From positions 1,674,001 through 1,738,000 of the forward strand of contig NZ_CP121197.1 in the NCBI RefSeq assembly GCF_029625215.1: a stretch of 64,000 nt of DNA. Direction: 5' to 3'. Shown here piece after piece: positions 1 through 8,792 of the stretch. This DNA is from Aurantibacillus circumpalustris. GTDB taxonomy: Bacteria > Bacteroidota > Bacteroidia > B-17B0 > Aurantibacillaceae. Position numbers and translations under genes: made by a program. The notes beneath the pieces were generated by a model, which saw only the letters and a list, made by a program, of their open reading frames with translations, was not told the DNA's origin and did not search any database. Each line of letters starts with the position of its first letter. The stretch's first letter is position 1.

Positions 1-1012
1 GTGTTAGGGCATATTCAATTTCATAATTCGTATTGTTCAGCATAACATCTTTTAGCGCAGCAATGTCAGGATGCGGATTTTCAGCGAGTAAAAGAATTTT
101 TTCCTTATTATCAATCACTTCCATTACAAAACTTTGAGAATTATTCGCGATATTTTTTTCTCCCTCCAGTACTGATATTTTTGCTGAGTACTTTGTTACG
201 CCAACTCCAGAGGCTGTTAAAGTATAGTTGCAAGAACTTAAAAAATTATCTGAAGTTATTTTAACCGAGTGTTTCCCTTTTTCTATGGAGCCTTGCATTA
301 AGGTAACACTCACTTCTCTACCAATAAATTTCTTAGCATTTAAAACCACTTCTACAGGAAAATTATTTCCAGTGTAAGCAACCTGGTTGTGATTTATCTT
401 TTGAATCAATACATCTCGAATTTCATTCGTGTCGCCAGTGGCAATTGTATAAATGGGATAACCTAATTTTTCTGCAGAATATAAGGGGTTGGCACCTTTG
501 TTATAAATCCCATCACTTATTAAAATAAGAGCGCCAATATTTTGATTAGAATAATTGTTATCTACTTCTGAAATAAGATTTTCAATATCGGTTTCTTTTT
601 CAGAATAGTTAGGTTTTTTAGTGGTAGTTTCAGCTTTGTTGCCAAATAGAAGTGTTTTTATTTCGTATTTCTCGCCAAGATTTGCTTTCAGTTTTTCTAG
701 ATTTGCTTGAAAAGAACTTTTTATAAAGCTGCTATCTGTGGATGAAATAATTGATGTAGAATTATCTATTGCCAGCAATACAATTGGGTTTTCGGTTTCG
801 TTTTGTAAACGTTTAAAAAAAATAGATAATAGAAAAAGACAAATAAAAAATACTCCGGCAAATCGAAGTATTCCCATACCAATTAAAACATTTTTCGATA
901 CTTCAGTGTTTTTCTTATTTTTATAATATAGCCATAGTGCAAGACTGGCGCTTAAAACCAGACTAAGGAATGTAAAGTACCAAGGGCTATCAATTATAAT
1001 TTTTGAGAACAA
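1..1012 (-). CDS. VWA-like membrane protein, 3' part outside window
   Basis: The frame is open for 337 codons from a TTG at 1012-1010 to the window edge; an in-frame TAG lies two codons upstream of that TTG, so the start cannot be far away, although no in-frame ATG is near. The protein begins with two hydrophobic segments (about residues 8-23 and 38-55), then LLAIDNSTSII, which carries the DxSxS metal-site pattern of von Willebrand factor A domains, followed by a domain ending in a GALILISDGIYNKG-type strand and then an Ig-like stretch. Such proteins in Bacteroidota are usually around 650-700 residues and sit in the inner membrane with the VWA part in the periplasm; their role is not established. 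It is transcribed in the same direction as fabG, starting 37 bases after the fabG stop, so the two may form an operon. Confidence 0.7.
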   Translation of the reverse strand, partial: MFSKIIIDSPWYFTFLSLVLSASLALWLYYKNKKNTEVSKNVLIGMGILRFAGVFFICLFLLSIFFKRLQNETENPIVLLAIDNSTSIISSTDSSFIKSSFQANLEKLKANLGEKYEIKTLLFGNKAETTTKKPNYSEKETDIENLISEVDNNYSNQNIGALILISDGIYNKGANPLYSAEKLGYPIYTIATGDTNEIRDVLIQKINHNQVAYTGNNFPVEVVLNAKKFIGREVSVTLMQGSIEKGKHSVKITSDNFLSSCNYTLTASGVGVTKYSAKISVLEGEKNIANNSQSFVMEVIDNKEKILLLAENPHPDIAALKDVMLNNTNYEIEYALT

Positions 1013-1048
1013 GGTCTAGAATTTTATGATCCAATTAGGACATTCGCA

Positions 1049-1795
1049 TTAAGTCAACATTCCACCGCACACGCTAATACACTGTCCGGTAATGTATCCA
1101 CTTAAATCGCTCGCTAAAAACAAAGCGAGGTTTGCAACATCTTCTGCGGAGCCGCCACGTTTAAGAGGAATACCATCGCGCCATTGCTGAACAACTTTTT
1201 CATCAAGTGCAGCCGTCATTTCAGTTTCAATAAATCCGGGAGCAATAGTATTGCTGCGAATGTTACGAGAACCTAATTCAAGAGCAATGGATTTGGTAAA
1301 ACCAATGATACCTGCTTTCGATGCAGAGTAATTACTTTGACCTGCATTGCCTTTTACCCCAACTACAGAACTCATATTGATGATAGAACCTTTTTTTGCT
1401 TTGAGCATTGGACGTTGAACCGCCTTTACAAGATTAAAAACTGATTTTAAATTTGCATTCATTACATCGTCCCAATGTTGTTCGCTCATGCGCATTAAAA
1501 GAGTGTCACGGGTAATACCTGCATTATTAACTAGCACATCAATAGTTCCAAAATCATTTACAACACTTGTTGCAAGTTCTTCAGCCGCTTTAAAATCACC
1601 GGCATCACTTTTGTATCCCTTTGCCTTTATTCCAAAACTTTGTAGTTCTGTTTCAAGAGCCCGTGCTTTTTCATCTGAGCTTAGATAGGTGAAAGCCACA
1701 TTGGCACCGTTTTTCGCAAAGGTTAAAGCAATGCCTTTACCAATTCCGCGCGTTGCTCCTGTAATAAGAGCTACTTTATCTTGTAGAAGTTGCAT
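1049..1795 (-). CDS. fabG: 3-oxoacyl-ACP reductase FabG (SDR family)
   Basis: A 248-residue classical short-chain dehydrogenase, predicted to reduce 3-oxoacyl-ACP to (R)-3-hydroxyacyl-ACP with NADPH in type II fatty acid synthesis. Visible motifs are the nucleotide-binding TGATRGIG near residue 14, NNAG near residue 90, the catalytic Ser in NMSSVVG and the YSASKAG active-site pair near residue 155, and EMTAAL after the PGFIETEM loop. The length and the PGFIETEMT signature fit FabG closely. The C-terminus reads GQCISVCGGMLT, where most FabGs have VNGGMYM, a small deviation. An acetoacetyl-CoA reductase (PhaB-like) role in PHA synthesis cannot be excluded on sequence alone, but phaE/phaC are 40 kb away. 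Confidence 0.9.
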   Translation of the reverse strand: MQLLQDKVALITGATRGIGKGIALTFAKNGANVAFTYLSSDEKARALETELQSFGIKAKGYKSDAGDFKAAEELATSVVNDFGTIDVLVNNAGITRDTLLMRMSEQHWDDVMNANLKSVFNLVKAVQRPMLKAKKGSIINMSSVVGVKGNAGQSNYSASKAGIIGFTKSIALELGSRNIRSNTIAPGFIETEMTAALDEKVVQQWRDGIPLKRGGSAEDVANLALFLASDLSGYITGQCISVCGGMLT

Positions 1796-1814
1796 AAGTT
1801 AATGTGTTAAAATT

Positions 1815-1846
1815 CAAAGATAGCTTTAATTTTTTATTGACTCAAA
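1815..1846 (-). promoter_or_regulatory. Bacteroidota-type promoter of fabG
   Basis: On the minus strand TTTG (1846-1843), then 20 bases, then TATCTTTG (1822-1815), matching the -33 TTTG / -7 TAnnTTTG consensus of the phylum. The fabG start codon lies 20 bases downstream of the -7 box. Confidence 0.7.
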
Positions 1847-2126
1847 ATCAAATACAGAGGTTTAATAAAAAATCAAAACAAGGACTAAAATCGAAAATAT
1901 TTTTAATGTAAATCTATTTGTACAAAAGAAGGACGTTAAAAATATAATTCTTTCTTTGGTATTTTTGTTAAATAGAATCTTTGTAAACCCTTTCAGGAAA
2001 AGGATTGTGAGATTTTATTTTTTAATCATTTGTTTATCGTTTAAGGTAATTTAATTTTTCGGCACACTATTTGATTACATGCAAAACGTAAACAGTTTTA
2101 AATTAATCTTACTTAAAACCCAAAAA
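1847..2126. other. intergenic region between divergent genes
   Basis: AT-rich gap without a gene. It must hold the promoter of the adhesin-like gene starting at 2127; the best -7 match on the plus strand is TATTTTTG at 1960-1967, without a convincing -33 element, and it would give a leader of about 150 bases. Confidence 0.4.
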
Positions 2127-5100
2127 ATGAAAACCAATCTAAAAAAAATGATTGCTGTGCTGTTAGTCCTCATAGCCCTCGCAAGTAGCAGTGATGCTCA
2201 AATTGAAATAATGTCTTCTTATGTATTCCCACAAGATTCTGTAGCCGGATTTGATGAGCAATCAGCATCTCTGGAAGCCAGAGCAGAAAACTTCTACGGT
2301 TTAGAGTACAAAGTTTTTATTTACAGATCTAAGCGTGCTTTTATAAAGCAAAAGTACCAGCTTAAAATAACAAACCCTCGCACCCTATTTCAGAGTGTAC
2401 CGTTTTCGCGACTTACTACGGTTAATGGCGGAGAATGTAACAATGAAGATTTTGAACTTGCAACATCGAATATTGTGGCGCCAAACTCCGTTCAAGGATG
2501 GAGTGTGCAGTCGGGTAATAGCAGTAATAGTTGCAACCCCCCAAATCTAAATGCAGTAAATCTTTATACAGTTTATTTTGGTACGATAAGTGACACCAGG
2601 ATGCCTGGAACAATAAGTTCTTATTTTGATGCTTCTTCAAATACGACGCCATCAGGGAACGCATTTATTCGACTAAATAATGATCTTGCCGGTGCAAAGG
2701 CAGTGCGTTTAACTAAAACTTTTATTCCAACTGCCACTAGCGCACTGTTTCAATATGCTTACATTGCTGTGATCGAAGACGGATCTCATTCTTGCTGCAC
2801 GCAAGCGGGATTTAATATTAAAATAACAGTTACGAATACGGTTACCAATACCTCAACTCTATTAGCATGTCCAAATATTTCTGTTGCGGTTCCAGGATCA
2901 GCGTGTTCTTTTTCGATTCCACCTGGCGGCCCGGTTTTTAGCCCATGTATTGGTGCTCAAGGCGCTGGTTGGTCATATTCGAATTGGACAAGCTCCGCGC
3001 TGGATCTTACTCAGTATATAAATAATTTAGTGCAATTGGATATCACTGTGGTTGATTGTTCAGCAGGTGGACATGGTGCCTATTTTTATTTCGATGCAAA
3101 ATGTTCGTCAATGAGCATTACTGGAAATGGAACACCATTTCCAGCGGGAACTCCGAGTGTAACACTGCCGACTTGCGGAGCGACTGGCGCTACTATATGC
3201 GCAACTCCCGGACTAGGGCCCTACTCATGGGCTGGTCAAGGCGTGCCAAGCAATTATAGCACACCATCAATGACAAATCAGTGTTTCACTTCTTCGCTTT
3301 CCACAACCTATACTCTCTATATGAATCCTCCCGGATCCTGCGCACCAATAGCAAGGGTAATTAATACCACCATTACTCCAGCACCGCTTTTATTAGCAAA
3401 TATTGTGCAAGCGACCTGCGGTGGATCTTTAGCGGTTATAACTTTAACACCTTCTGGATCTGCCGCTAATCCTTCAAGTATTGTTTGGTCACCAACACCT
3501 TTGAGTCTTAATAGCCAAACGACCGTTGGAACATACACTGTGCCAACTTTATCAAATACAGTGGTTGTATCTGTAACGGCAAAAGATCCTCTTGGATGCC
3601 TTGTAACTCAAACACTTGGGGTATTGCCTGCTGCGCCGGATCCTACATTTGCAATTGTAAATACAACGGGTTCCCAAAGTATTACTTGTACAAATCCATC
3701 AATTAATCTTGATGCTCAAACGTCCTACACGTACGGGACATTAAATTATTTTTGGGCTAGTAACAGCGCAACTTTTGCTTCTAATCCAATTACGATCAAT
3801 ACTTCTGCAACCTATACCTGCGTTATAAAGGATCCAGTAACTAATTGCAATGTTACGCATACTGTTTTTATCGGATTAAATACTGTTGCACCATTATCTA
3901 CAATTAGCCCAACAATGCAAAATATTAATTGCAGCTTTCCAACACCTGTTACCGTAACTGCAACGGCAACTCCAAGTATTAATGTTACGCACAACATTTT
4001 GAGCCCATACGGTGGCACTGTTTCTGCCGCTTCACATACCATGATTTATGTTCCATCTTGTGGCGTTTACACTTACGTTATTGTAAACGACGTAAATGGA
4101 TGCTCAAGCACACGGCAATTTTCGGTTGCTTGTTCACAAGGTTTCCCAACTTTTAGTGTAACCAGTCCGCAGAATTTCACGTTAGGGTGCACTTCAACCT
4201 CTTGTGCTATTTTATCAATCGAACAGGGAAATACCGACCCAAGTGGCGGTGCTGTTTCATATACCGTTTTAAATCCTGGAAGCAGCTCAGTAACGGCCCC
4301 CGGCCCTTTAAGCGGATCTAATCTCTATACAGTTTGTGCACCGGGTACTTATATTGTTATTACAAAAGACAATTCAACCGGTTGTGAAACACGCGTTCCG
4401 GTTTCTGTATTACAAAATACGTTTACGCCAAATCTTAATGCAATAGTAGATAGGCAAATTCTGGATTGTGATCACCCAAACGTAACCCTCAGGGGAACAA
4501 GCACTACAAATGGCGTAGGTTATCTTTGGAATTTTGTAGGCAATCCGAATAGTCAGCAAGGTGATACGATTTTTGTTTCAAAAAATTCAGGGGCACTAAC
4601 AAACACTGTGGTAAATACGTTTACTTTAACAATAACGAATATGCATAGTACATGCAAAAGCACGTCTGTTATTCCAATTTATCAGAATTTGTTCCCACCA
4701 AAGGCAATGGTTACGATTGGGCAAAAATATCTCACTTGTTTAACAACTAGTGTTGTCCTGACCAATCAAAGTAGTTCTTCCATACCACCTCTGAGCGGTT
4801 TAAGCTACTCGTATCCCGTAGTATCTTCTTGGCAAGGACCGTCGCCCCAGGTTCCTAAAATAAATGCTTCAACATATACTGCGGCTGTTGCCGGAATATA
4901 TACAATGACTGCAAAAGATCTGAACAATGGTTGTACCTCTTTTACAACTTTAGCCTTGTTAGATAACAGAAGTTACCCTATCCTAAATAATCCGATATCT
5001 CCACCAACAACAAGCGTTGATTGTGGAGATATTCAAACCCCCCTTTACCCTTTTATTACAGGTGAAGCTAGTGCAACAGTAGGACTGACTTATCAGTGGT

Positions 5101-5792
5101 TAACGCCTCCCGGAACCACTATTGGTGGATTAAATTCTTTAACGCTTAGTGTAAAAGATGCAGGGGAATATTCAATTATCGTAACCAACACGGTAAATGG
5201 TTGTGTTAGTAGAACTAACATGGAAGTACTTAATGGCAAACTTGTTGCAGATTTTGAACCGGATCAGATTACTGGTTTTGCTCCCCTAAAGGTTAATTTT
5301 GAAAACAACTCATTCTCGAGTAATCCGATAACTGGAAAAACAAAAATTAATTCAGTTTGGAATTTCGGGAATGGAACGTCTAAAACTTATACCTCTGTTG
5401 AATCTGCTTCAACGGTTTTTAATCAACCTGGCTCATACACCGTTACTTTGTACGTTACTAAAGGAACCTGTTTGGATAACAAACAAAAGGTTGTTGTTGT
5501 AGATATTGCATCGAGTTTAAAAACTCCGAATGTATTTACGCCTAATGGAGACGGAGTAAACGACCTTTTCTTTTTAAAAGCTACCAATTTGATCGAAATC
5601 AATATTCACATTTTTGATCGCTGGGGAATTTTAGTATACGAAGTCGTAAGTGATAAAGGAAATGTTGTTTGGGATGGAAAAAATATGCTTGGAAAAGACG
5701 CTGCTGAAGGAACATATTTTTATACCTTAAAGGCTACAGGAAAAGACTCTCAGGAGTTTAATGAAAACGGGACTATAAATTTGTTTCGGTAG
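2127..5792 (+). CDS. giant secreted protein with gliding-motility-type C-terminal sorting domain
   Basis: I start the gene at the ATG at 2127 (1221 residues), because MKTNLKKMIAVLLVLIALAS followed by SSDAQ is a normal signal peptide; an upstream in-frame ATG at 2079 would add 16 polar residues in front of it. The body is a long Ser/Thr/Asn/Pro-rich chain of immunoglobulin-like beta modules with regularly spaced Cys residues. Near the end there is a PKD-like domain (APLKVNFENNS ... WNFGNGTSKTY) and the final ~90 residues are the CHU_C / gliding-motility-associated domain (VFTPNGDGVNDLFFLKA, FDRWGILVYE, WDGKNMLGKDAAEGTYFY). This domain acts as a type B T9SS signal, so the protein should be exported and held on the cell surface or released. 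Role probably adhesin-like; no enzymatic motif is seen. The next gene is a shorter paralogue. Confidence 0.9.
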   Translation: MKTNLKKMIAVLLVLIALASSSDAQIEIMSSYVFPQDSVAGFDEQSASLEARAENFYGLEYKVFIYRSKRAFIKQKYQLKITNPRTLFQSVPFSRLTTVNGGECNNEDFELATSNIVAPNSVQGWSVQSGNSSNSCNPPNLNAVNLYTVYFGTISDTRMPGTISSYFDASSNTTPSGNAFIRLNNDLAGAKAVRLTKTFIPTATSALFQYAYIAVIEDGSHSCCTQAGFNIKITVTNTVTNTSTLLACPNISVAVPGSACSFSIPPGGPVFSPCIGAQGAGWSYSNWTSSALDLTQYINNLVQLDITVVDCSAGGHGAYFYFDAKCSSMSITGNGTPFPAGTPSVTLPTCGATGATICATPGLGPYSWAGQGVPSNYSTPSMTNQCFTSSLSTTYTLYMNPPGSCAPIARVINTTITPAPLLLANIVQATCGGSLAVITLTPSGSAANPSSIVWSPTPLSLNSQTTVGTYTVPTLSNTVVVSVTAKDPLGCLVTQTLGVLPAAPDPTFAIVNTTGSQSITCTNPSINLDAQTSYTYGTLNYFWASNSATFASNPITINTSATYTCVIKDPVTNCNVTHTVFIGLNTVAPLSTISPTMQNINCSFPTPVTVTATATPSINVTHNILSPYGGTVSAASHTMIYVPSCGVYTYVIVNDVNGCSSTRQFSVACSQGFPTFSVTSPQNFTLGCTSTSCAILSIEQGNTDPSGGAVSYTVLNPGSSSVTAPGPLSGSNLYTVCAPGTYIVITKDNSTGCETRVPVSVLQNTFTPNLNAIVDRQILDCDHPNVTLRGTSTTNGVGYLWNFVGNPNSQQGDTIFVSKNSGALTNTVVNTFTLTITNMHSTCKSTSVIPIYQNLFPPKAMVTIGQKYLTCLTTSVVLTNQSSSSIPPLSGLSYSYPVVSSWQGPSPQVPKINASTYTAAVAGIYTMTAKDLNNGCTSFTTLALLDNRSYPILNNPISPPTTSVDCGDIQTPLYPFITGEASATVGLTYQWLTPPGTTIGGLNSLTLSVKDAGEYSIIVTNTVNGCVSRTNMEVLNGKLVADFEPDQITGFAPLKVNFENNSFSSNPITGKTKINSVWNFGNGTSKTYTSVESASTVFNQPGSYTVTLYVTKGTCLDNKQKVVVVDIASSLKTPNVFTPNGDGVNDLFFLKATNLIEINIHIFDRWGILVYEVVSDKGNVVWDGKNMLGKDAAEGTYFYTLKATGKDSQEFNENGTINLFR

Positions 5793-5828
5793 ACTCCTTT
5801 AAAAATAGGCAGATAGCTTTAAAAATTA

Positions 5829-5856
5829 AATCCGGCCTATTTTGGCTGGATTTTTT
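5829..5856 (+). terminator. intrinsic terminator after first giant protein
   Basis: Stem AATCCGGCC / GGCTGGATT (5829-5837 with 5844-5852, one G.T pair) followed by a T run to 5856. Confidence 0.75.
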
Positions 5857-5887
5857 ATTATATTAGCAAATTTTAGCAAGGTATTTG

Positions 5888-5895
5888 TATATTTG
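5888..5895 (+). promoter_or_regulatory. -7 promoter element for second giant protein
   Basis: TATATTTG fits TAnnTTTG exactly, 21 bases before the start codon at 5917. No clear TTTG lies 19-20 bases upstream; TTAG around 5863 is the nearest candidate. With the terminator just upstream, this suggests that the two paralogues are transcribed separately. Confidence 0.5.
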
Positions 5896-5916
5896 TAAAT
5901 TGATACATTTAAAATT

Positions 5917-8631
5917 ATGAGAAAATTATTAGCGTTCGTTTTTGTTTTTGTGAGCTTATATTCTGAATTCCAAGCTCAATCTATTTGTGGTGGTTCTTCT
6001 TATACCATTGTTCCAACAACCACAATAACCGGCACCCCAAGTTATACGCTTAATCCTGGAAATTTTTCCCCTAATGGAAATGGTAATTTTGTTGTTTCAC
6101 CTGGTAGTACTACATCATATACATTACTTTCATCTTCTGGCTCTGCTACGGCTTCCTCTGTAATAACTGTGACTGTGAACCCTCAGCCTAGTAGCAATCC
6201 TTCTTTCACTCAAGCAACATGTACCAATAGCTTTAACGCTGTCAACTTAGGATTAACCTTCAGTCCGGCAACGCCACCTCCAGCTTACACACTTTCGTGG
6301 ACACCAATTCCGGCGAATTTAAGCTCTCCTCAACAATTTACAACAACAAATCTAACTCCTGGTCCATATTCTGTTGTGGTTACGGCAGGTTCATGTAGTT
6401 TGGTAATTGATTTTACTATAAACCCACAACCGGCTCCTGCAATCTATTCGGTGATACCTTTTGGTGGGATTTATTCAATTACTTGTGTTCAACAAACACT
6501 TGAACTTATTGCAAATAACCCTAACAATACTTACACTTGGACAGGCGCATCATTTCTGCCAGTGCAAAGCGAGTCCATTTCACTAAATGCTACTCATTTG
6601 GGTACACTATCTGTAATTGGCCAAAACACTGTTTCTGGTTGCACAAAAACATATACCTTTTTACTTGCTCAGAATATTTCTAACCCAACCGCATCACTTT
6701 CTACAAACCTCATTAATATTACGTGTTTACAAGCGTCTGCACCTACGCTGACAGCAATAGCTACACCCTCGATAAACGTGACGCACAAAATTTATTCGCC
6801 TCAGGGTGGGACTTTTTCTGCTACCTCGTATACTACTATTTATTCGCCAGGTGGTCCTGGTACGTATACACATGTTATTGTAGACGATGCAAATGGTTGT
6901 TCTTCTCAAAGAACGTTTACAGTTGCAACGAATGACAATTACCCAACATTTTCTGTTTCGAGTCTCAATAACTTCACTTTAGGTTGTAATACAAAGAGTG
7001 TAATTACTATAGATATTGTTGGTGCAGCTACAACGCCTACAGCTGGTGGTCCAGTTTCGTATTCATTTGTTCTACCTGGAGGAACAGTAACTGTGCCAAC
7101 AGGAACTACTCCATTAAGTGGTACGAGTTCTAATACAAATGTTTCCACTCCAGGTACTTGGACATTGATTGTTAAGGACAATACAAATTTTTGCGAAACA
7201 CAAACTCAGGTTTCGGTTTTATTAAAGAATACCCCACCTAATATTGGGGCAATTGTACCTAATCAAATTTTAGACTGTAATGTTAGAAAAGTAATTGTAG
7301 AAGGGGTTAGTGAAACCCAGGGCGTTGGGTACTTATGGAATTTTGTGCCTCCTCCAGGTTCACCAAATTCAATCGCATCCAACACTATCTCGGTATTAAT
7401 CAATACGGTTGCTCCAACTACTACTTTGATTAACACATACACACTAACAATTACTGATATTAACAATACGTGTAAGAGTACATCACTTATACCAATGTAT
7501 CAAAACACCTTTCCACCAACAGCTTCTATTACTAGTGGCGGTAGTAACTCAAGCTCTTTAACGTGTCTAACTCCAACAATTGTTTTAACTAATCAAAGTA
7601 AAACAAGTATTCCTGCTAATTCAGTTTTCACAACAAACAGCCTGGTGATTGGATATGTTTGGGAAGGGCCAAGTCCGCAAGAGCCTTTACAATTGAGCTC
7701 TACTTATACTGCTGGTACGGTTGGTATGTATACTTTAACAGCAAAGGATTTAAATAATGGATGTATTGCAAGTGGGACATATAGTGTAATCGATAACCGT
7801 CGTTACCCTGAAGTAGATGCTCCACCGGCAGTTAAAAAAGACTACACAATTGATTGCGGGTCTAATTTTACTACATTAGCACCTACTATCTTGCCAGGCT
7901 CAGGGCTTACTTATAGCTGGTCAGGTGCGGGCGTGGTTGGTAATAATGATAAAAAAACTTTTGACGTTACTGCTCCAGGAAACTACAGCGTTGTTGTTAC
8001 AAATACGATTAACGGTTGTGTTACTAAAGAAGTTTATAAAGCTATCACTGGATCTTTAACAGCTGTTCTTGGGTCTGATGTTGAAAGTGGTTACGCGCCA
8101 CTTACCGTAAATTTTAGCAATAAATCTTACTCAAGTCTTGATAGTTCTAATGTATTTGGACTATGGTCTTATGGAAATGGCAGTATTTCTGGAATTACAA
8201 CAGGTACTGTATTTGTACCTGGACCTATTTCTGCGACAGTCGCGTCAAGTGCTAAGTACACTCAAGCAGGTACTTATACAGTGGTTATGTTTGCTAAAAA
8301 GGGTGCTTGTATAGATACTGCATATAAAGTGATCAAAGTTGAACTTCCTTCCTCACTTGTGATTCCGAATGTGTTTACGCCTAATGGCGACGGTATTAAT
8401 GATTTATTTTTCTTGAAAGCAACCAATCTTTCAAGTGTTGATATGACTATAGTTGATCGTTGGGGTCGCATTGTTTACGAATTAGTAAGTGAGAGTGGAA
8501 ATATTGAATGGGACGGGAAAAATGCAGAAGGTAATGATGCCGCTGAAGGAGTGTACTTCTATGTAATTAAAACTACAGGTAAAGATGGTGTAACGAATGA
8601 CAAAAAGGGTACAATAAATTTATATAGATAA
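5917..8631 (+). CDS. secreted T9SS protein, shorter paralogue of the preceding gene
   Basis: This 904-residue protein has a signal peptide (MRKLLAFVFVFVSLYSEFQAQ), Ig-like beta modules and the same C-terminal sorting domain (VFTPNGDGINDLFFLKA ... WDGKNAEGNDAAEGVYFY). From about residue 250 to the end it can be followed along the neighbour upstream: both contain ATPSINVTHKI/NI, then YSPQGGT or SPYGGT, then NGCSS, FTLGC, GVGYLWNFV, FPPTA or FPPKA and TMTAKDLNNGC-like blocks in the same order. The N-terminal ~200 residues are different and shorter. The two genes are therefore a tandem duplication that has diverged at the N-terminal, presumably ligand-facing, end. Expected location is the cell surface or outside; function otherwise unknown. 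Confidence 0.9.
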   Translation: MRKLLAFVFVFVSLYSEFQAQSICGGSSYTIVPTTTITGTPSYTLNPGNFSPNGNGNFVVSPGSTTSYTLLSSSGSATASSVITVTVNPQPSSNPSFTQATCTNSFNAVNLGLTFSPATPPPAYTLSWTPIPANLSSPQQFTTTNLTPGPYSVVVTAGSCSLVIDFTINPQPAPAIYSVIPFGGIYSITCVQQTLELIANNPNNTYTWTGASFLPVQSESISLNATHLGTLSVIGQNTVSGCTKTYTFLLAQNISNPTASLSTNLINITCLQASAPTLTAIATPSINVTHKIYSPQGGTFSATSYTTIYSPGGPGTYTHVIVDDANGCSSQRTFTVATNDNYPTFSVSSLNNFTLGCNTKSVITIDIVGAATTPTAGGPVSYSFVLPGGTVTVPTGTTPLSGTSSNTNVSTPGTWTLIVKDNTNFCETQTQVSVLLKNTPPNIGAIVPNQILDCNVRKVIVEGVSETQGVGYLWNFVPPPGSPNSIASNTISVLINTVAPTTTLINTYTLTITDINNTCKSTSLIPMYQNTFPPTASITSGGSNSSSLTCLTPTIVLTNQSKTSIPANSVFTTNSLVIGYVWEGPSPQEPLQLSSTYTAGTVGMYTLTAKDLNNGCIASGTYSVIDNRRYPEVDAPPAVKKDYTIDCGSNFTTLAPTILPGSGLTYSWSGAGVVGNNDKKTFDVTAPGNYSVVVTNTINGCVTKEVYKAITGSLTAVLGSDVESGYAPLTVNFSNKSYSSLDSSNVFGLWSYGNGSISGITTGTVFVPGPISATVASSAKYTQAGTYTVVMFAKKGACIDTAYKVIKVELPSSLVIPNVFTPNGDGINDLFFLKATNLSSVDMTIVDRWGRIVYELVSESGNIEWDGKNAEGNDAAEGVYFYVIKTTGKDGVTNDKKGTINLYR

Positions 8632-8649
8632 TATTGCAAAATCATACTA

Positions 8650-8678
8650 AAAACCCGGTTTTATTACCGGGTTTTTTT
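8650..8678 (+). terminator. intrinsic terminator after second giant protein
   Basis: Stem AAAACCCGGT / ACCGGGTTTT (8650-8659 with 8666-8675), six-base loop, T run to 8678. Confidence 0.85.
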
Positions 8679-8710
8679 GTGCTGCTTTTTCCCAATTCCA
8701 AATAAAACCT

Positions 8711-8758
8711 TACATTTGAACCACTTAATTAATTAAATAATTCCGAAATAGTTCGGAA
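8711..8758 (+). promoter_or_regulatory. sucC -7 element and leader hairpin
   Basis: TACATTTG at 8711-8718 fits the -7 consensus. Between it and the start codon at 8793 lies a perfect hairpin, TTCCGAA-ATAG-TTCGGAA (8741-8758), with no T run after it, so it would sit in the 5' leader rather than terminate transcription. No -33 element is convincing. Confidence 0.45.
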
Positions 8759-8792
8759 GGGTTATTATGATTAAAAACGATAATTTCTATTT

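Noticed and set aside
1049-1795. fabG as a PhaB-type acetoacetyl-CoA reductase supplying the PHA synthase
   Set aside because: The sequence has normal FabG signatures, and the phaE/phaC genes are 40 kb away; nothing in the sequence separates the two activities.
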